Notes: a model not told the origin generated them from the letters alone. A DNA stretch of 64,000 nucleotides from Taeniopygia guttata (GCF_048771995.1 NC_133027.1:5204001-5268000); one strand, 5' to 3'; counted from the first letter of the stretch, positions 36,301 to 49,099 are shown. Translations and numbers: made by a program.

Positions 36301-39112
36301 TCCCAGCCAGCTGTCCCCTGCACTTCCCAAAGCCTTTCCTCTGTGTGACTTCCCTCATCTTCAACTGGAGCCCCAGCTCTGGGCTCTGAGCTGCCTGGGT
36401 GGTGGGCATGTGCTGGCTGGGCAGCTCAGAGTCCCTGCTGACCCTGAGAATTAGCATGACTGCTCTGGTGGTCTCTGAGAGCAGTGGGACCATGGGGGTT
36501 GTTTAGCCAGGGGTGTGCAACAGACCCAGAGCTTGCTTTGCAAAAGGAGCCGTCAGACATACATTATTCAGGTGTGCCACAGGCCTTCAAAGGGCTGGTG
36601 ACAGCAGTGTCAGCAGTACATGCACCAAACAACTAATTTTCTCTCTTCTTTCAAGTGAACATGGTTCTGTAGCAACATTTTGATGAAAGATTTTTCTGAG
36701 AAGGTGTCCTCTAAAGTCAGACGTGAAAGAGGGAGACAGAAAAAGATTCTGTCATGTTCCCTTGTGGCTGTGAGTGCAGGAAGGCTGCATTTCCTCACTT
36801 GAAGTGCCCACAGAGGACTTAATAGAGGCACACACAGTAAAATGGAATAAATATATTGGCATAAGTACATAATCCTCCAAGTTGTCGAGAGAAAGGCTTA
36901 ACTGAAATGGGGACACAAATCTGAGACCCCATGTCCCTCCTTAATTCACTTTCTGACCACACACCTTCTCTTGCCACCTCTGGCTGCCCTTGGAGGGTTC
37001 CCTGAGCTCTCAGGATCTCTGGGTCTGCACTCATGGGCTGATGCCCACGGGGGCTTGGCCACTTGCTGGCAGAGCAACCTGAGGCTCAGTGGGCAGAGCA
37101 CTCTCCAGAGCCTTGGACATGGAACCATGGAATCATAGAATCCTTTGGATTGGAAAACACCTCTACGATCATCAGGTCCAACCATTCCCCAGCACTGACC
37201 AGGCCACCTCTAAAGCATGTCCCCAGATGCCACATCCACACAGCTTTTAAATCCTCCCAGGGATGGTGACTCCACCACTGCCCTGGGCAGCCTATTCCTA
37301 TGCTTCACAGTCCTTTCCATGAAGAAACGTTTCCTAGCATCTAATCTAAACCTGCCCTGGTGCAACTTGAGGCAATTCCTTCTTGTCCTGTTACTTGTTA
37401 TCCAGGAGCAGAGGCTGATCTCCCCTGGCTGTCCCCTCCTGTCAGGGAGTTGTGCACAGCCAGAAGGTCCCTCTGAGCCTCCTTTTCTCCAGGCCGAGCC
37501 CCTTTCCCAGCTCCCTCAGCCCCTCCTGGTGCCCCAGCCCCTTCCTTAGCTGAGTCACTCCAGCACTCCGGAGTCATTCTGTTTCTCACAGTGAGGGTCC
37601 CAAAACAGAACAACCCCAGGTTTCAGGAGGAAAAATGAACACAGTTCACCTTCTTCTGTAAAAACCCAACCTTACATAAGATGCAGGAAGCAGCTCTGTC
37701 ATCAGAGGTGACACCCAGGCTCAGCCTCTCCTTCCCCTTGACTGAAGCTCTTCCCCTCCATCCCACACCTGTGGGCAGCTGCCTGGCACAGGACAGAATT
37801 GTAACTCTGGGACAGTAACCAAACAGCTGGTGCTGAATGCTGCTGCCCATGCCCTGGCCTTGTTCCTAATAAAAACATCATTTCGGGGCACAAACGTGCA
37901 GCCCAGTGAGGTGGCAAAGCTATGGATAAATAAATATGGATAAAAAAACCTGATTCCAGCTCAGCTCACTGCTTTGTTTCTGAGAGTCCCTGCAGGATGC
38001 AGTGAACCTGGCTGCCACACACGGCTCTGGATCTGAGGCTGGAAGTTGTGCCTGGAGTTTCAGTGCCTCGGAGTTCTTCAGGAGAGGTGTGAGACTGCAG
38101 CATGGTGGAACACTAACACAGGGAGCTCCAGCCTCCAGCCCTTTTTTGTTGCCCCGTCCCATTATTCCTTAACTGCATCTATGTATTTGCACTTCTGAGA
38201 GATGGGAGCTGACATCCTGACTTGAAAAAGCCCTTCATTTTTTGTAAACAGGGATTTTCTTACCCTGAGTTGTGCTCTGCTGTGCAGAACAAGAGGAAAT
38301 ACAAAGTGCTAAAGTCCAGCACATCTGCCCCCAGCTTCAGTATTAAAGCACGTGAAAATATAGGCTTGCCTTTCTTATGTCAACCAGAGTTTTCAAGAGA
38401 GCTGAAGGAAGGAATCTTACGTAAAATTCAGGTGGAAAGTATGCCTAAACAAGTTCCACTCCTCTCCAAATCTACGAGGGTAGAAAACAAATGCCTGTGT
38501 ACATGCAAGAAGCAGACAAGGAAGAAAGCACTTAACTGAAGCTAGGGGCTGGTAGCTATCCCCACTTGTTTTCATTTTCACTCTGTCTGCAGCAGGACAA
38601 ACAGGCTGCTGCAAAACCCAGAACTGCTATTTGGAAACACTTTGCTGCTCTGTAGCAGTGCATCCTAAGCAGAATGACACCTCTCCCACCAAGGGTCAGC
38701 CCACAGCTGCTTTCCCCTGACCATGGACTGAGCTGCCCTGGCTCAGTTCTCAGGGCTGAGATGCCACAGAAAGTGACACACAACTTATTTCAAGTACTTG
38801 TGATGCCACAGAGGCAGACTTGTGCTAGCCATTCTTCAGCATCAAAACAAAATATTCCAAATCCAAGAGTGCAGATTAATCCTGGCTGCCAACCAATTCT
38901 AAGGCACTAAGCAGGGGAAGCTGTGGGGAAATATTTGCTGCCATTTCCCTCCAGGTTCTTCTGCCTGACCATAGCACAGACAGGGAATCCCTGTATCCTG
39001 TTCCCTGTCTCCAGGCTAAAAAGCAGGCTGTGAACTCACCTATGATTAGAAGAAAGACCCCAGCTCCATAATCCACTACTGGGTGGAGTTTGGAAATGTA
39101 CTGCTCCTCCAT
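33320..39112 (-). CDS. Neuropsin-group opsin, OPN5-like (probably OPN5L2)
   Basis: Seven-transmembrane retinal photoreceptor. Four coding exons in transcript order: 39112-39040, 35695-35402, 34807-34476, 33667-33320. The sum is 1047 bases (348 residues plus stop), all introns GT-AG. The start lies in ACCATGG, a strong Kozak context. TM1 carries GN (Asn32). Cys87 and Cys165 form the expected disulphide. The position equivalent to bovine Glu113 is Tyr90. Glu159 (bovine 181) is the likely counterion. Lys277 in LFAKSSTAYNPFIYY is the retinal attachment site, followed by NPxxY. The GPEPFGISCT loop resembles human OPN5 VPEPFGTSCT. The G-protein motif is Ile111-Arg112-Phe113 rather than E/DRY. Thr166 follows the disulphide Cys where OPN5L1 is reported to carry Cys, so OPN5L1 is unlikely. 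The C-tail has a Cys cluster (QCCCAW) that may be palmitoylated. Group assignment is firm; the OPN5L2 paralogue is inferred. Confidence 0.9.
33775..34238 (+). mobile_element. CR1 LINE 3' segment
   Basis: From 'GGGGCTGGAGCGTGTCCAG' through 'GGGACAGACTGCCCGGGGC' to the terminal GATTCTGTGATTG. It lies in opsin intron 3, antisense to the gene. Confidence 0.88.
35740..36035 (+). mobile_element. CR1 LINE 3' segment, left arm of an inverted pair
   Basis: 'GGGCTACAAGAGAGCTGAGG', 'GCCCTGGCACAGGGTGCCC' and 'GGAAGGTGTCCCTGCCCATG' mark a forward CR1. It starts about 40 bases from opsin exon 2 and loses its 3' tip where the next element begins. Confidence 0.88.
36045..36265 (-). mobile_element. CR1 LINE fragment, right arm of an inverted pair
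   Basis: Reverse complement of a CR1 region with 'CCAGCCTTCTCCAGAGCAAA' and 'CCACTCCAGCAGGTCCATG'. It directly follows the forward element at 35740-36035, in opsin intron 1. Confidence 0.82.
37130..37625 (-). mobile_element. CR1 LINE 3' segment
   Basis: Begins with reversed terminus 'ATAGAATCCTTTGGATTGG' and runs through 'CATGTCCCCAGATGCCACAT' and 'CAGGAGCAGAGGCTGATC' to 'CAGTGAGGGTCCCAAAACAG'. In opsin intron 1. Confidence 0.88.
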
Positions 39113-39867
39113 GGTCCCTTGTGGAGATGGGTGAAGGTTTTCAATCAAAGGTGAAGATGCTGCAGGAGCAAAGAGCTCGTCCTCATGGTTTGCCTGCTGC
39201 AGGTGGGAGCTGGTGTTGGGTGCTGGCAGTGCAGGGACCCTTCTGCTGCCTCCTTGTCCTGCCTGTGGTGTGGCAGGGCAGAAGCCTGGAGTGAGAGGAA
39301 GGATTTTCCCCTGAGAGGCAGAAAGCCAGGCAGAGATGCTGCCAGAGCAATCCCGCCTGCCTGGCTGGCAGAGCATCTCTCCTCCCACCCCTCCTCTCCC
39401 ACCCTTTTGTTCCTTGGCTTGTCGGGAAGATTCACGATGCAAACCCCCTCAGATGAGCAAAAACTGATTGTTCTTCAGCAATCAGCAACTCTGGGAAATA
39501 AAGCCAGGCTGTGGGGGCATGCAAGGGAAGGAAGGTTGGGAGTTTTGCTTTCCAGCTTTATGGCTGATATGGGAGACACAAGGTTGGGGCAGGAGTCTCT
39601 GAGTTGAAGTGTTAGAGGAAAGGTGTTTGCTGCAGGGGCTTAGCAGGGTCAAAGCCACACCACTGGAGACAGGACTGTCCAAGCTGCCCCTGTGCAGAAC
39701 TAGAGGATGCTCTGTCCAGTGCAGTGTACCAGAAGAGAACAAACCTCTGAGGTCACTCTGTGACACTCCAGAGTTCTGACTTGGCAAGCAGCCACAGGAA
39801 CATCTCACCTCTGTGCTTTCCTTCTCCTTATAACATCTGAGCCTAAAATCACCATAATGAGCAGCCT

Positions 39868-39962
39868 GGTTTAGTGGGTGGCATCCCTGCCCATGACAGG
39901 GGGCTGGAACGAGATTGTCTTTAAGGTCCCTTCCAGCCCAAACCATTTTTTGATTCTGTGAT
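39868..39962 (+). mobile_element. Short CR1 LINE 3' terminus
   Basis: 'GCATCCCTGCCCATGACAGG' followed by 'GGTCCCTTCCAGCCCAAACC' and a terminal TGATTCTGTGAT. It lies upstream of the opsin start. Confidence 0.85.
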
Positions 39963-40529
39963 AAAGAATTTTAAAATTCACAAGAGCATGGAGGCATCTC
40001 AGGTGTGATTTAGGTGGAATTTAGGTGCTTAAGTATAGCAGCAAGAGCCTAAACTTAGGAATCTGGGAGACTTTAAAAGCCTTTAGTTTCAGCAGGTTCT
40101 TGTGAATCTCCAAGCATGGGAGACTCCACAACAGTTGTTTTAGTGCCTTTTTGTTCTAAGTCTCACACAGTTCAGGAACAAAGGCACCACCCAACTCGTG
40201 AAATCCAGCAGCTGCTCATGAGCTGCTCAGTGCAGGTGTCCTTCACTGACCATTCCTCAGCAGAGGAAATCCAGCTGAAAGAATGTGGGTGGTTGTTGCA
40301 ATGCTCTCGAGCCATGGGTTTATAAGCAAGACTCAATTTAGCATAGGAAAGTAGAATATATACAGTGTTAATCATAACAGAAAGTTCTTCTATCAGAATA
40401 GAATAAGAAAGGTAAAAGGTGCTGTCTCAAAAACATGCCCAGTACAGAGAGCTTCAAGCAGCTTGGTCAATTCAGTGTAGTCTGTGCAAGGAAGAGAGGT
40501 TATTACCACTTGGCAGCATTTTGAGGAAG

Positions 40530-40990
40530 TGTCCTGGTTCTGACCAGGACAAGGTTAATTTTACAGCAGCCAGGAGGGGCATGGCCAGGACCTGGAGGTG
40601 ATTCTATAGCACCTGGGCAGAACCAGGACAGGCAGAAATGTCTGCTACTGTAGCAAACCACACAAATCCTATGGCAGAAAGCAGAAAATTGACACATTCT
40701 ATCCCTTAATCCAGTACACAAACCCATTGTATTGTAAATTAAACAATGCCAGATCACCATAAAGAGGCTGGAATCTGACTGATCACCTTGCTAAACTCGA
40801 AGAACAGTTCCTGGCACTGATTTGGGCTGGGCCAGCTGGCATTGTCCTGGCATTCCCAGGCACAGGTTGGCTAAAACAAGCACAGGATTGCTCCCCACAA
40901 GCAGTAACATAATCAGCTTTGAAAACAAAGTGTTTTGTTCACTGGCACAGATGTCGCCTGTGGGTTTTGCTCTTATCCTGAGTGCAAACA
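40530..40990 (+). mobile_element. Avian endogenous-retrovirus LTR-like fragment
   Basis: It opens with TGTCCTGGTTCTGACCAGG followed by a GGTTAATTTT motif, the typical opening of a family of avian LTRs (from memory). The 3' boundary is uncertain. I found no target-site duplication and no internal gag/pol sequence, so this is at most a solitary or truncated LTR. Confidence 0.5.
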
Positions 40991-42032
40991 TTTAGATTCT
41001 CAAGGTGCAGCCATTGGATGAGGATTGACTGTTTTAAAGTTCTCAAATAGAGCTTTTAATTCTGATAAAACCCTTTTTGGATAAAATTCCTGGCCTGTAT
41101 TATGCAGTCATCTCACCTAAGGTTTCTTTTTGGCCTTTCTTGGTGAAACCATGGCAGAGGGCTCAGTTCAAGGAGCCTGATGTCACCCAGTCCCAGCCAG
41201 ATCTCCTGCTTTCCCACTTGTTACATGGTTCATCCTCTCTCTACTGAAAAAAACACTGCCTTTCATCACACAAGCAAGGAGACCAAGGGCAAGATTAAAA
41301 TGTTTTGCTGATAATTTAATTGCTAATTATTACTTAATTACTGGAGACTCCACTGGCTACATTAGGAGCCCAGTCCTCTGCCAGCTTTTGTGGGCACCTT
41401 AGATTACACTGTGTGGCTCTTTCGCACTGGTTTAGATGGCATTTCATTTATTGTGAAACCCTCAACATAGCATTCACATGGGGTAGCATTACATCAACAG
41501 CCCAGTTACGAAATGGAAGAAAAGAAAATGAATGATTAAAACCAGAAGAGCTGACAGGTCCCAAACCCAGTGCATTATTCATGTGGAGTTTAACAATAGC
41601 AAGCTGTGCTCATCACCATCTTCCTGCACATCAGATCAAGCCATATGATCTGTTCACAACAGCCCAAGTTTATACATCTTGACAGACCCAGATTTGGGAC
41701 ATATCATACTTAAGAATTGTTTTGTGAAACTTATTTTTGGTTTAATAAAGTAATCATGAAATGAGGCAGATGGAAGGACGAAGTTGATACCTACTGATTT
41801 CTGAAAGGTTATGTGAAACTTCAAGCAAAAAATGAACTCACCATGAAACTATTGTACATCCTTTATGTAAATATGGACATACATATAAAACAAGTTCCCA
41901 TTGTTGGCATAGAACCAGGTATGAATTGAGGAATTACTTGATGCTACTGTGATAAATGTATATTATTTGTACTAATCAAATTGTAATCATATCAATATTT
42001 TAGAAAATTATTGGCAAAGTGTATGTGTTTAG

Positions 42033-42725
42033 TGTTACAAAGCAGATGGGTTTCTTTGCAGATGTTGCATGTGAGAAACAGGGTACAGGACGTAGTATTT
42101 AGATAAGCAATATCCCAAAGCAGAATTGGCCTTGGGACAAAGAAAGTTAAGACGACTCCCAAAGCAGGAACAAAGCTTGGGATTAATAAAGTTGGGATGA
42201 TTCCAGAGAGGGAATCTAAAGTAGTAGTCTTATCTATGAAATAATACAGCTTAATTGGAAAATAATGCTTACTTACATAAAACAAAGCTCAATGCACATG
42301 CACAGCCTGCCAGGTTATTCAGAGGGCAGCGAGGAAGGCGGCGAGCCGTCCTCTAAAAGGCCACCAAAAAGCCAAAAGACCCCTCAGCAACAAGTGGCAC
42401 AGACGCCATGCAGTACAGTGATGTAGATTTCAAGAATTGAAAATAGGAGATTTACAGAGAATTATTGATGAATATGTATTAGCATGCAGTATATAAGTTG
42501 TGTTTGGATTCCTTTGTCTTTTGTATGTGAGGTAGGGTGAGAAGCCCTCCCTGTATCCCGGTCGGTTTCTCTCATGCTTTATCCGAACTACTGCCATATT
42601 TCATTTGTATCTGCTTGATTGTATTTGATGGTATTATTTTATATAAAATTACTGCTCAATTAAAATTGCTGCTAAATTCAATCTTGTTGTTTATTAAATT
42701 AGACATGTAGAACTTCATTCATAAC
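42033..42725 (+). mobile_element. Probable solitary LTR of an endogenous retrovirus
   Basis: About 690 bases run from TGTTACA to ATAACA, an inverted-type TGT...ACA boundary. Inside are a TATA-like AGTATATAAG near 42489, then a GC-richer stretch and a second AT-rich part ending in TTTATTAAATTAGAC. This layout suits a promoter-bearing LTR. No flanking 5-bp duplication is evident and no retroviral coding sequence adjoins it. The boundaries are a best guess. Confidence 0.4.
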
Positions 42726-43714
42726 ACTACCAAGTGAGAATGTCCTACAACTTTATATTTACCTTCCACAAGAAGAACATAAAGAGTATTCTGAATCTGT
42801 AGGAACAAGGGAATTGCTCTGAATTATCAGTTTGCCACTAGGTAGTGGTTCATTTTGAGAGATAAAATGTCTCAATGTGTGGAGCTGTTTGGGACGTGAA
42901 TACTGGGTTGTGTTTGGTACCATATATTAAAGTCACTGATATTTCCTGATATGTGAGGAGGGCTATGAATCTGGGTCCTTATCAGAAATGTCAATCAAAA
43001 ATAGTCATATATTATTTAGAAGACGACATGACTTTGTTATTCCTGTTTATCTCTGGCTGCTCTGTCCAGATCTTCTCTTTGCAAAGACTGTGAGATCTCA
43101 AGTGAGCAGAGTGTGTGCAAACAGTCTGTGGGGACAGGCCCTTTTGAGTGCCCTCTCCTTGCTGCAAAACACATCGACCATGATGCACAGCTCAAGCTTT
43201 TTGATTAAAAAATGCCACCTTTTCCAAACTCCTTGGAGGAGACGTCTTTGTCGTATTCTCCAGGAATTCCTACAACTTCCTTCCTTTGAAACATTCATTT
43301 ATTTCTGCAGTTTTACTTCTGAAGCTCATTTTTGAGTGAGACCTCTAGCTGAGCTTCTCTAGCTTTCACCTCTATTTATGAAAATCAGAACCAGCATTCT
43401 CAGAGTCTCCTCATGGAGTTGTATGTTTTCAACAACTAAATCTTGTTTAAGCTGGTATTTGCAACCTCAAGCATAGTAATTTTTAAATTGTTTTCTTCTG
43501 GCTGCCTGCACTGACTTGCATTGTTACTGCCTGAGGGGTTATTTACAAAGTGTAAATTCAGTCTAGGGACACTAAATTCCCTAACTTACCTTGGCAGGAA
43601 CTGAAGAATCCACTTTGATTGATACATTTTGCTCTTTCACTACAACCAGTTTAATGTATAATACTTGCATGTTGGTAAACCGAGTCCAAGTGAGTAACTT
43701 GGGTCACAACAACT

Positions 43715-44010
43715 CCTGCAGTGCTGCAGGCAGGGAAAGAGTGTCTGGAAAGGACTTGGGAGTGCTGGGGACAGCAGCAAACATGAGCCAGGTGTGCCCA
43801 GGTGGGCAGGAAGGCCAGTGGCACCTGGGCTGTACCAGCCATGGTGTGGCAGCAGGACAGGGCAGTGACTGTCCCCTGTGCTGGGCACTGCTGGGGTCAC
43901 CTCGAGGGCTGTGTCCAGTTCTGGGCCCCTCAGGACAAAAAAGACATCAAGACGCTGGAGTGTGTCCAGGGAAGAGCAACAGAGCTGGGGAAAGGTGGTG
44001 GAACTGAAGC
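43715..44010 (+). mobile_element. CR1 LINE segment from near the ORF2 end
   Basis: 'GGTGTGCCCAGGTGGGCAGG', 'GGGCAGTGACTGTCCCC' and 'GGCTGTGTCCAGTTCTGGGC' belong further from the 3' end than most other CR1 pieces here. The 3' terminus is absent. Confidence 0.8.
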
Positions 44011-47000
44011 CAGAAGCTCAGATTTATTAAACAAAGTCATTATTTGTTGTAACCATGATATTCATGCTGCACTGGTGAAAAAAAATACCAGGTATGCAGA
44101 GAGGAAAGTCACACACAGAGTAAAGATGTCCCTGACATGAGAAACCAGCTTTTTCCAACTGGACAATAGGCTGGCCTCTCAGGGACAACTTTTTTTCCCC
44201 CCAGCATTCTCAAATTTGCAATGAAAGCTTCTAATCTGAACAAACAAGGCAAAGGAGAAATAAAGCAGGAGGTGGGAAAGGGGAGATTGGAAGTTAAATC
44301 AACATTTGAGTACGAAGCATACTACAGCTGTTTCAGGGGTGTGAGAAGACAGACACTAATACATTAAGAGTGGAAAGGAAAGGGCATCAAAGATGCTAAA
44401 ATAAAATGAGAGCTACTATTGTGACAAAAAAAAAAATAGAAGGATAAAATGCATTGTCCATGTTATGGAATTTGACTTTGCCAACCTGCTCATATTTAAT
44501 ATGATGACCATTTTCCCAGACATCATTTTAACAGTGGTATGAACAGCAATAATTCTCTCATTTTCAAGGGCTCAAAGACAAAACCATGCTCTGTTATGCT
44601 GTATTTTGCACAAATAATCACACAGGGACACTTTCTTACAGTTTTTTTTCAACCATTTATTGACATGTAGATTTTGGTAGCAAGCTCCACTGACTTTTCC
44701 TTTGCACTTTGGTCCTGCACTCCCATTTATTCATGATTCCTTTGTATCATTCAAACAATGGGAAAAAAAAAAACAACCAATTTGTAGAATGAAGCACACT
44801 CTACCCTCTAAAAAGACACATTCAACAGACTGGATCATTTAAGACTCTCTAGTTTTGTTTTACTGTAGCATGATGGCAGCAAGGACTTGATTGTCTGTGA
44901 TCCTAAGATCAGAAATGTTCTGGAAGCAACAAAACAGCAAATAGGACTGGGAGACAAGGGATCACAGTGTGTAGGGCTGGGACCAAACCTGCCCAGATTC
45001 TTCCAGCAGCACTGGGAGCAGTAAGGCCAGCTCTGCAGGAGTCTGCCCTGCTTCAGGACTAGTCCCACCTCTGCTCCTTTGCATTTTTTTCACTTGACCT
45101 AGTGCTCTTTGGGCTCACCCCTTCCTCTTTTGAATAACAGAACTCAATCCTCTCTTTTTTGCTAGGAAATCCAGAACCATGCTGAGAGGGACCATCCCTC
45201 CAGCAGCACAGGTGAAACTGGTCCTTCTCTTTGTTCCTTAACTTTGATAGCAGGACTAGGATCTGGCAGAACGCAGATGGGACAAAGCAGGCTGTGGTGG
45301 CAAGTTTGGGATGCAGGGTCATATGGGACAGCAAACACGGCAGGGCCCTCCTGGCCACTGGCATGAGAACAGTGAAATCCTCCCAGTGCTGCCTCTGAAA
45401 GAGTTCACTGGTTGCAGCTGGTGGTGTTGTTCCTTGCATCACTGAAGAGGGGAAAGGGGATTTGTTTTGTGGGAATGTTTTTACATTTATTTAAAGGTAG
45501 TCAGAGAAAAGGTTACCAGAGTGGAAGACAAGATCAGGTTGTATAAACACAACCTTTGGAAACAAATTTGGTCATATACTGATAATCTTTACCCAAATGG
45601 TGTAACCCAGTTGTGTTGACACCATGGGTTCTCTGAACACTGTTTGAGTGCACCCACCTCTGTTCCCTGTTCCAGTTTCTCTGCCAAGACAGGCACAGAG
45701 CAACCCAGGGATGTGATCCCAGAGCAGGCATGGCTGTGTCCCACATAGACAGAGGGGATGTTCAAGGGTGCAGTCCTATGGCACTACAGATGAACTTGAT
45801 GGCACTGCCCTGGCTCTGATGCTGCCTACTGTGTGACACTCCTCAAGTCACTTCCTTCTTCTTGCTTCCTCTGACTGACCCACTGAAATTGTACATTTTC
45901 CAAGGTCTGACTGATCTCCAGCTATTTCTGCCTAGTGCCTGGTAACAAAGCAGCGCCGTTGCTGGTTTGTGCCTCTCAGCACCATTGTGACACAACAATA
46001 GCTTAAAAAGGCCAATTTTGTTTCATATTGGAATTACTCTTGCTAATTTCTAAATAGACCCATGCTGGGAATTCAAAAATGCCAGGATTATAACTTATTA
46101 TTTAGAGAAAAGAAAAATAGCTGAGACTGAATCCTGTAAAAATATAGAGGTAGATAAGAGTGGAAAATCATGGAGATGCTTCTCTTGGATGGAAAAGAGC
46201 AGGTTTCCTTGTTCAATCTGGAACACAAAGTTTAATGGGGAAAGAAAAAAAATTGGGAAACAAGGGAAACAAGAGGCAAGATGATAACAAATCTCTTATT
46301 AGGTAGAATGGGGAAGACAAAACTTCTGCTCTGCAATAAACTGTGGTGGCATCAGCAGCTCTTTGACAATGACCCTGTTGAGGATAGCATTGAGGAGAGC
46401 TGCCTGACTGACAACTACCACAGCAAACTACTGCTAAGACAACTTCTGGGGATTTTAACTTCCAGTGAAAGACATTGCTTGGAATTGAAGGGTCCCCAGC
46501 AGCAGGGAGAGCACCAGAAGCCTCATGTCAAGACCCTCTGTAATTTTCTTCATCAAATCATGTTCAGGTCTCTTTTCCAGCCTTCAGGTTATAATCATAT
46601 GAGTGAGAGAAGCCACAGCTATCCTGTCTTGACTTCCTTTCTGAGGTCTTTTGACCCTTTAAGCCAAGTAGAGGTTAATTCCCCCTGTACAAAACTGGCA
46701 GCTCAAGATGGCTGTAAATATGGCACATAGTAAGACTGTGAGGAAAAGAAGAAAAACTACTTTCTCAAAATTATTATTTCTTAGTGACTACCATTTTAGT
46801 TGGGTTTTCAAGGTTAACTGTACTGTAGCAACACATTACTTTCAGAAAGCATTTTCCATACCTTGTAAAGTGCTTTAGGTTTTACTTCTTTGCACTTCAC
46901 TCCTTTGCAAGGATATAAGAGACCATTAAACTTGCAAAAAATTAATCCTACAAGTGTTATTGACTTGCAGCCAGGACCTCTGCTCATTGCTCTTGATACC

Positions 47001-47607
47001 TGACAGGAAACAAAAGTGAAACACAACTCTACAGGAGTAAGTTACATATTTAGTGGATACTCCCTGCATTCACACAGAAAAACTTCCAGCTCTTTCCCCC
47101 ATGTTTACACAGTGATCAGTTTGTTTTGCTAATATTTAGTTATCCCTCTGCTTCCCTTCTCAGGGCCACTCTACAGTGAAAACCTCATAAGACAAGGAAG
47201 GGCCTCAGAAAAGCATGGCTGCAGCCTTCTTCATCTCAGGTAGGCATGACATCAATTCCTTTGCTGCTCATGTTATCTTCTGTACATCAGAAAAGTATTG
47301 TCTTGTTTCTAAGAGGCTGGTTCAGATTAATCTCTAATAGACTGTGCTCAAAAACAGCGGCAGCAACTGTTAATACTTCCTGCACTTAATTTACACTGAA
47401 AAAAATGGAGATGAATGTACCCTCAGAAAAAAAAAGGCTTGTGGTGAGGGCCCTGGGGCATTCTGGGTTTGGATCCTTGCCTTGCCACAGTCTTCCTGTC
47501 ACTGCTTTTTGGCCAGAGACTAAATCTTTCTGTGCTTTAATACCCCAGAAATTAACTATGGATGCAAATAAAAGCTTTCTTCTTATATCCTCTAAATCAC
47601 TGTCATA

Positions 47608-48392
47608 CATTCATGGGAACAGAATGGTTTGAGTTGGATGGAACCTTGAAGCTCATCTCATTTCAGCCCCTGCCATGGACAGGAACACCTTCCACTATCC
47701 CAGTTTGCTCCAAGCCCTGTCAAACATGGCCTTGGACACTTCAGGAATGGGGCTGCCACAGCTTCTCTGAGCAACCTGTGCTAGGGCCTCACCACCCTCA
47801 CAGGGAAGAATTTCTTCCTCATATTTAACCCACATATATACCCTGTCAGTTTGAAGCCATTGTCCCCTGTCCTGTCACTAAATACCCTTGTTAAAAAATC
47901 ACTTTCTGGTTTTCTTGGAAGCCCCTTTAGGCACTGGAAGGGGCTCTGAGGTCTCCCTGGATCCTTCTCTTCTCCAGGTGAACATCCCCAGCTCTCCCAG
48001 CCTGGCTGCAGAGCAGAGGGGCCCCAGCCTGTGGAGCACCTTTGTGTCCTCCTATGGACCTGCTCCAACATGTCCCTGTCTTTTCTGTGTGGGTGCTCCC
48101 AGGGCTGGGTGCAGCACTCCAGGTGAAATATCACAAGAGCAAAGCAGAGAGAGAGAATCACCTCCCTTTACCCACTGCCCAGGCTGGTTTTGGTGCAGCC
48201 CAGGACACAGCTGGCTTTTTGGGCTGCAAGTGCAAGTTGTGGCTGAGTCATGCCCAGCTTTTCATTGACCAGCACCCACAAGTCCTCCTCGGCAGGGCTG
48301 TTCTCAATCCATTCTGTGGGTTGATATCAGTGGTCTTCTGGACCCAGGTACAGCATCTTGAACTTGGCCTCATTGAATTTCATGAGGAAACA
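47608..48392 (-). mobile_element. CR1 LINE 3' segment, longest in the window
   Basis: From the reversed 3' part ('CAGAATGGTTTGAGTTGG') through 'CCTCACCACCCTCACAGGG', 'CAGCTCTCCCAGCCTGGC' and 'CACAAGTCCTCCTCGGCAGG' to 'AACTTGGCCTCATTGAATTT'. About 780 bases, strongly diverged and without intact coding sequence. Confidence 0.88.
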
Positions 48393-49045
48393 GATTTCCT
48401 GGCTCACTTGGGCTTATCTGGAAGTAGAGCTGCATTTTCCATTCAGTCTGCATTGTTTGTTTGTTTGTAGACTCCGTATCCTCATCAGGAGAGAAACTCC
48501 ATTCAGAAGGGGAAATTCTAGGCCATCTCTATCCACTATGGTTATTTAAAAACACTCTGACAGCATGAATACAACAGGCACAAAAACCATGAGGTAAATA
48601 AAAAACCATAATTATGACCCTTTTTTCACTCATCATTGCTGTCATATTGACTTGTGACATTTTAATGCGTGGAGTTGACAGAGTAATACCAATCTATTTT
48701 TGCCTATAACTGAATATATTAAAATATTTTCCTGTCACACATGTTGAAATGGTTTTTATAACCCAAACATTTGAAGCAAACATTTATTGGCTTGTAAGTG
48801 ATTATATTAAAGTCTGTCACATGTAATTAAACAGATTTTATAGCCCTAACTTCACCAGAGAATGTATTTCAGATAAATAAAACCATTTAAAAGTTTCAGA
48901 TCTGGTTGAAACTGGTCATCCAGATTTCCCTTGGAGTCAATAGTGAAAGATCACTGAAGTGAAAGATACTCTTGGTGGAGAAATACACACCTTCTCTGAA
49001 TGAGATCAGTTGTTATTTGGAAGTGCCTATTGACATTAAATTTAA

Positions 49046-49089
49046 TAGCAATAATAGCAATAATAATGATGATAATAATAATAATAATA
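49046..49089. repeat. (TAA)n-type microsatellite
   Basis: Interrupted ATA/ATG/AGC triplets lead into about six perfect AAT units. It lies about 15 bases before the truncated start of a CR1 fragment. Confidence 0.9.
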
Positions 49090-49099
49090 CCATCATTAT

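Noticed and set aside
38876-39442. Longer N-terminus for the opsin from upstream in-frame Met codons
   Set aside because: The upstream residues are low-complexity and unlike any opsin N-terminus, while MEEQYISK has a strong Kozak context.
45059-45442. 127-codon open frame on the - strand
   Set aside because: No family resemblance, no splice-consistent neighbours, no conserved motif.
46281-46730. 149-codon open frame on the + strand in the gene-poor interval
   Set aside because: No domain, signal, repeat pattern, splice partner or promoter is visible, and length alone is compatible with chance.
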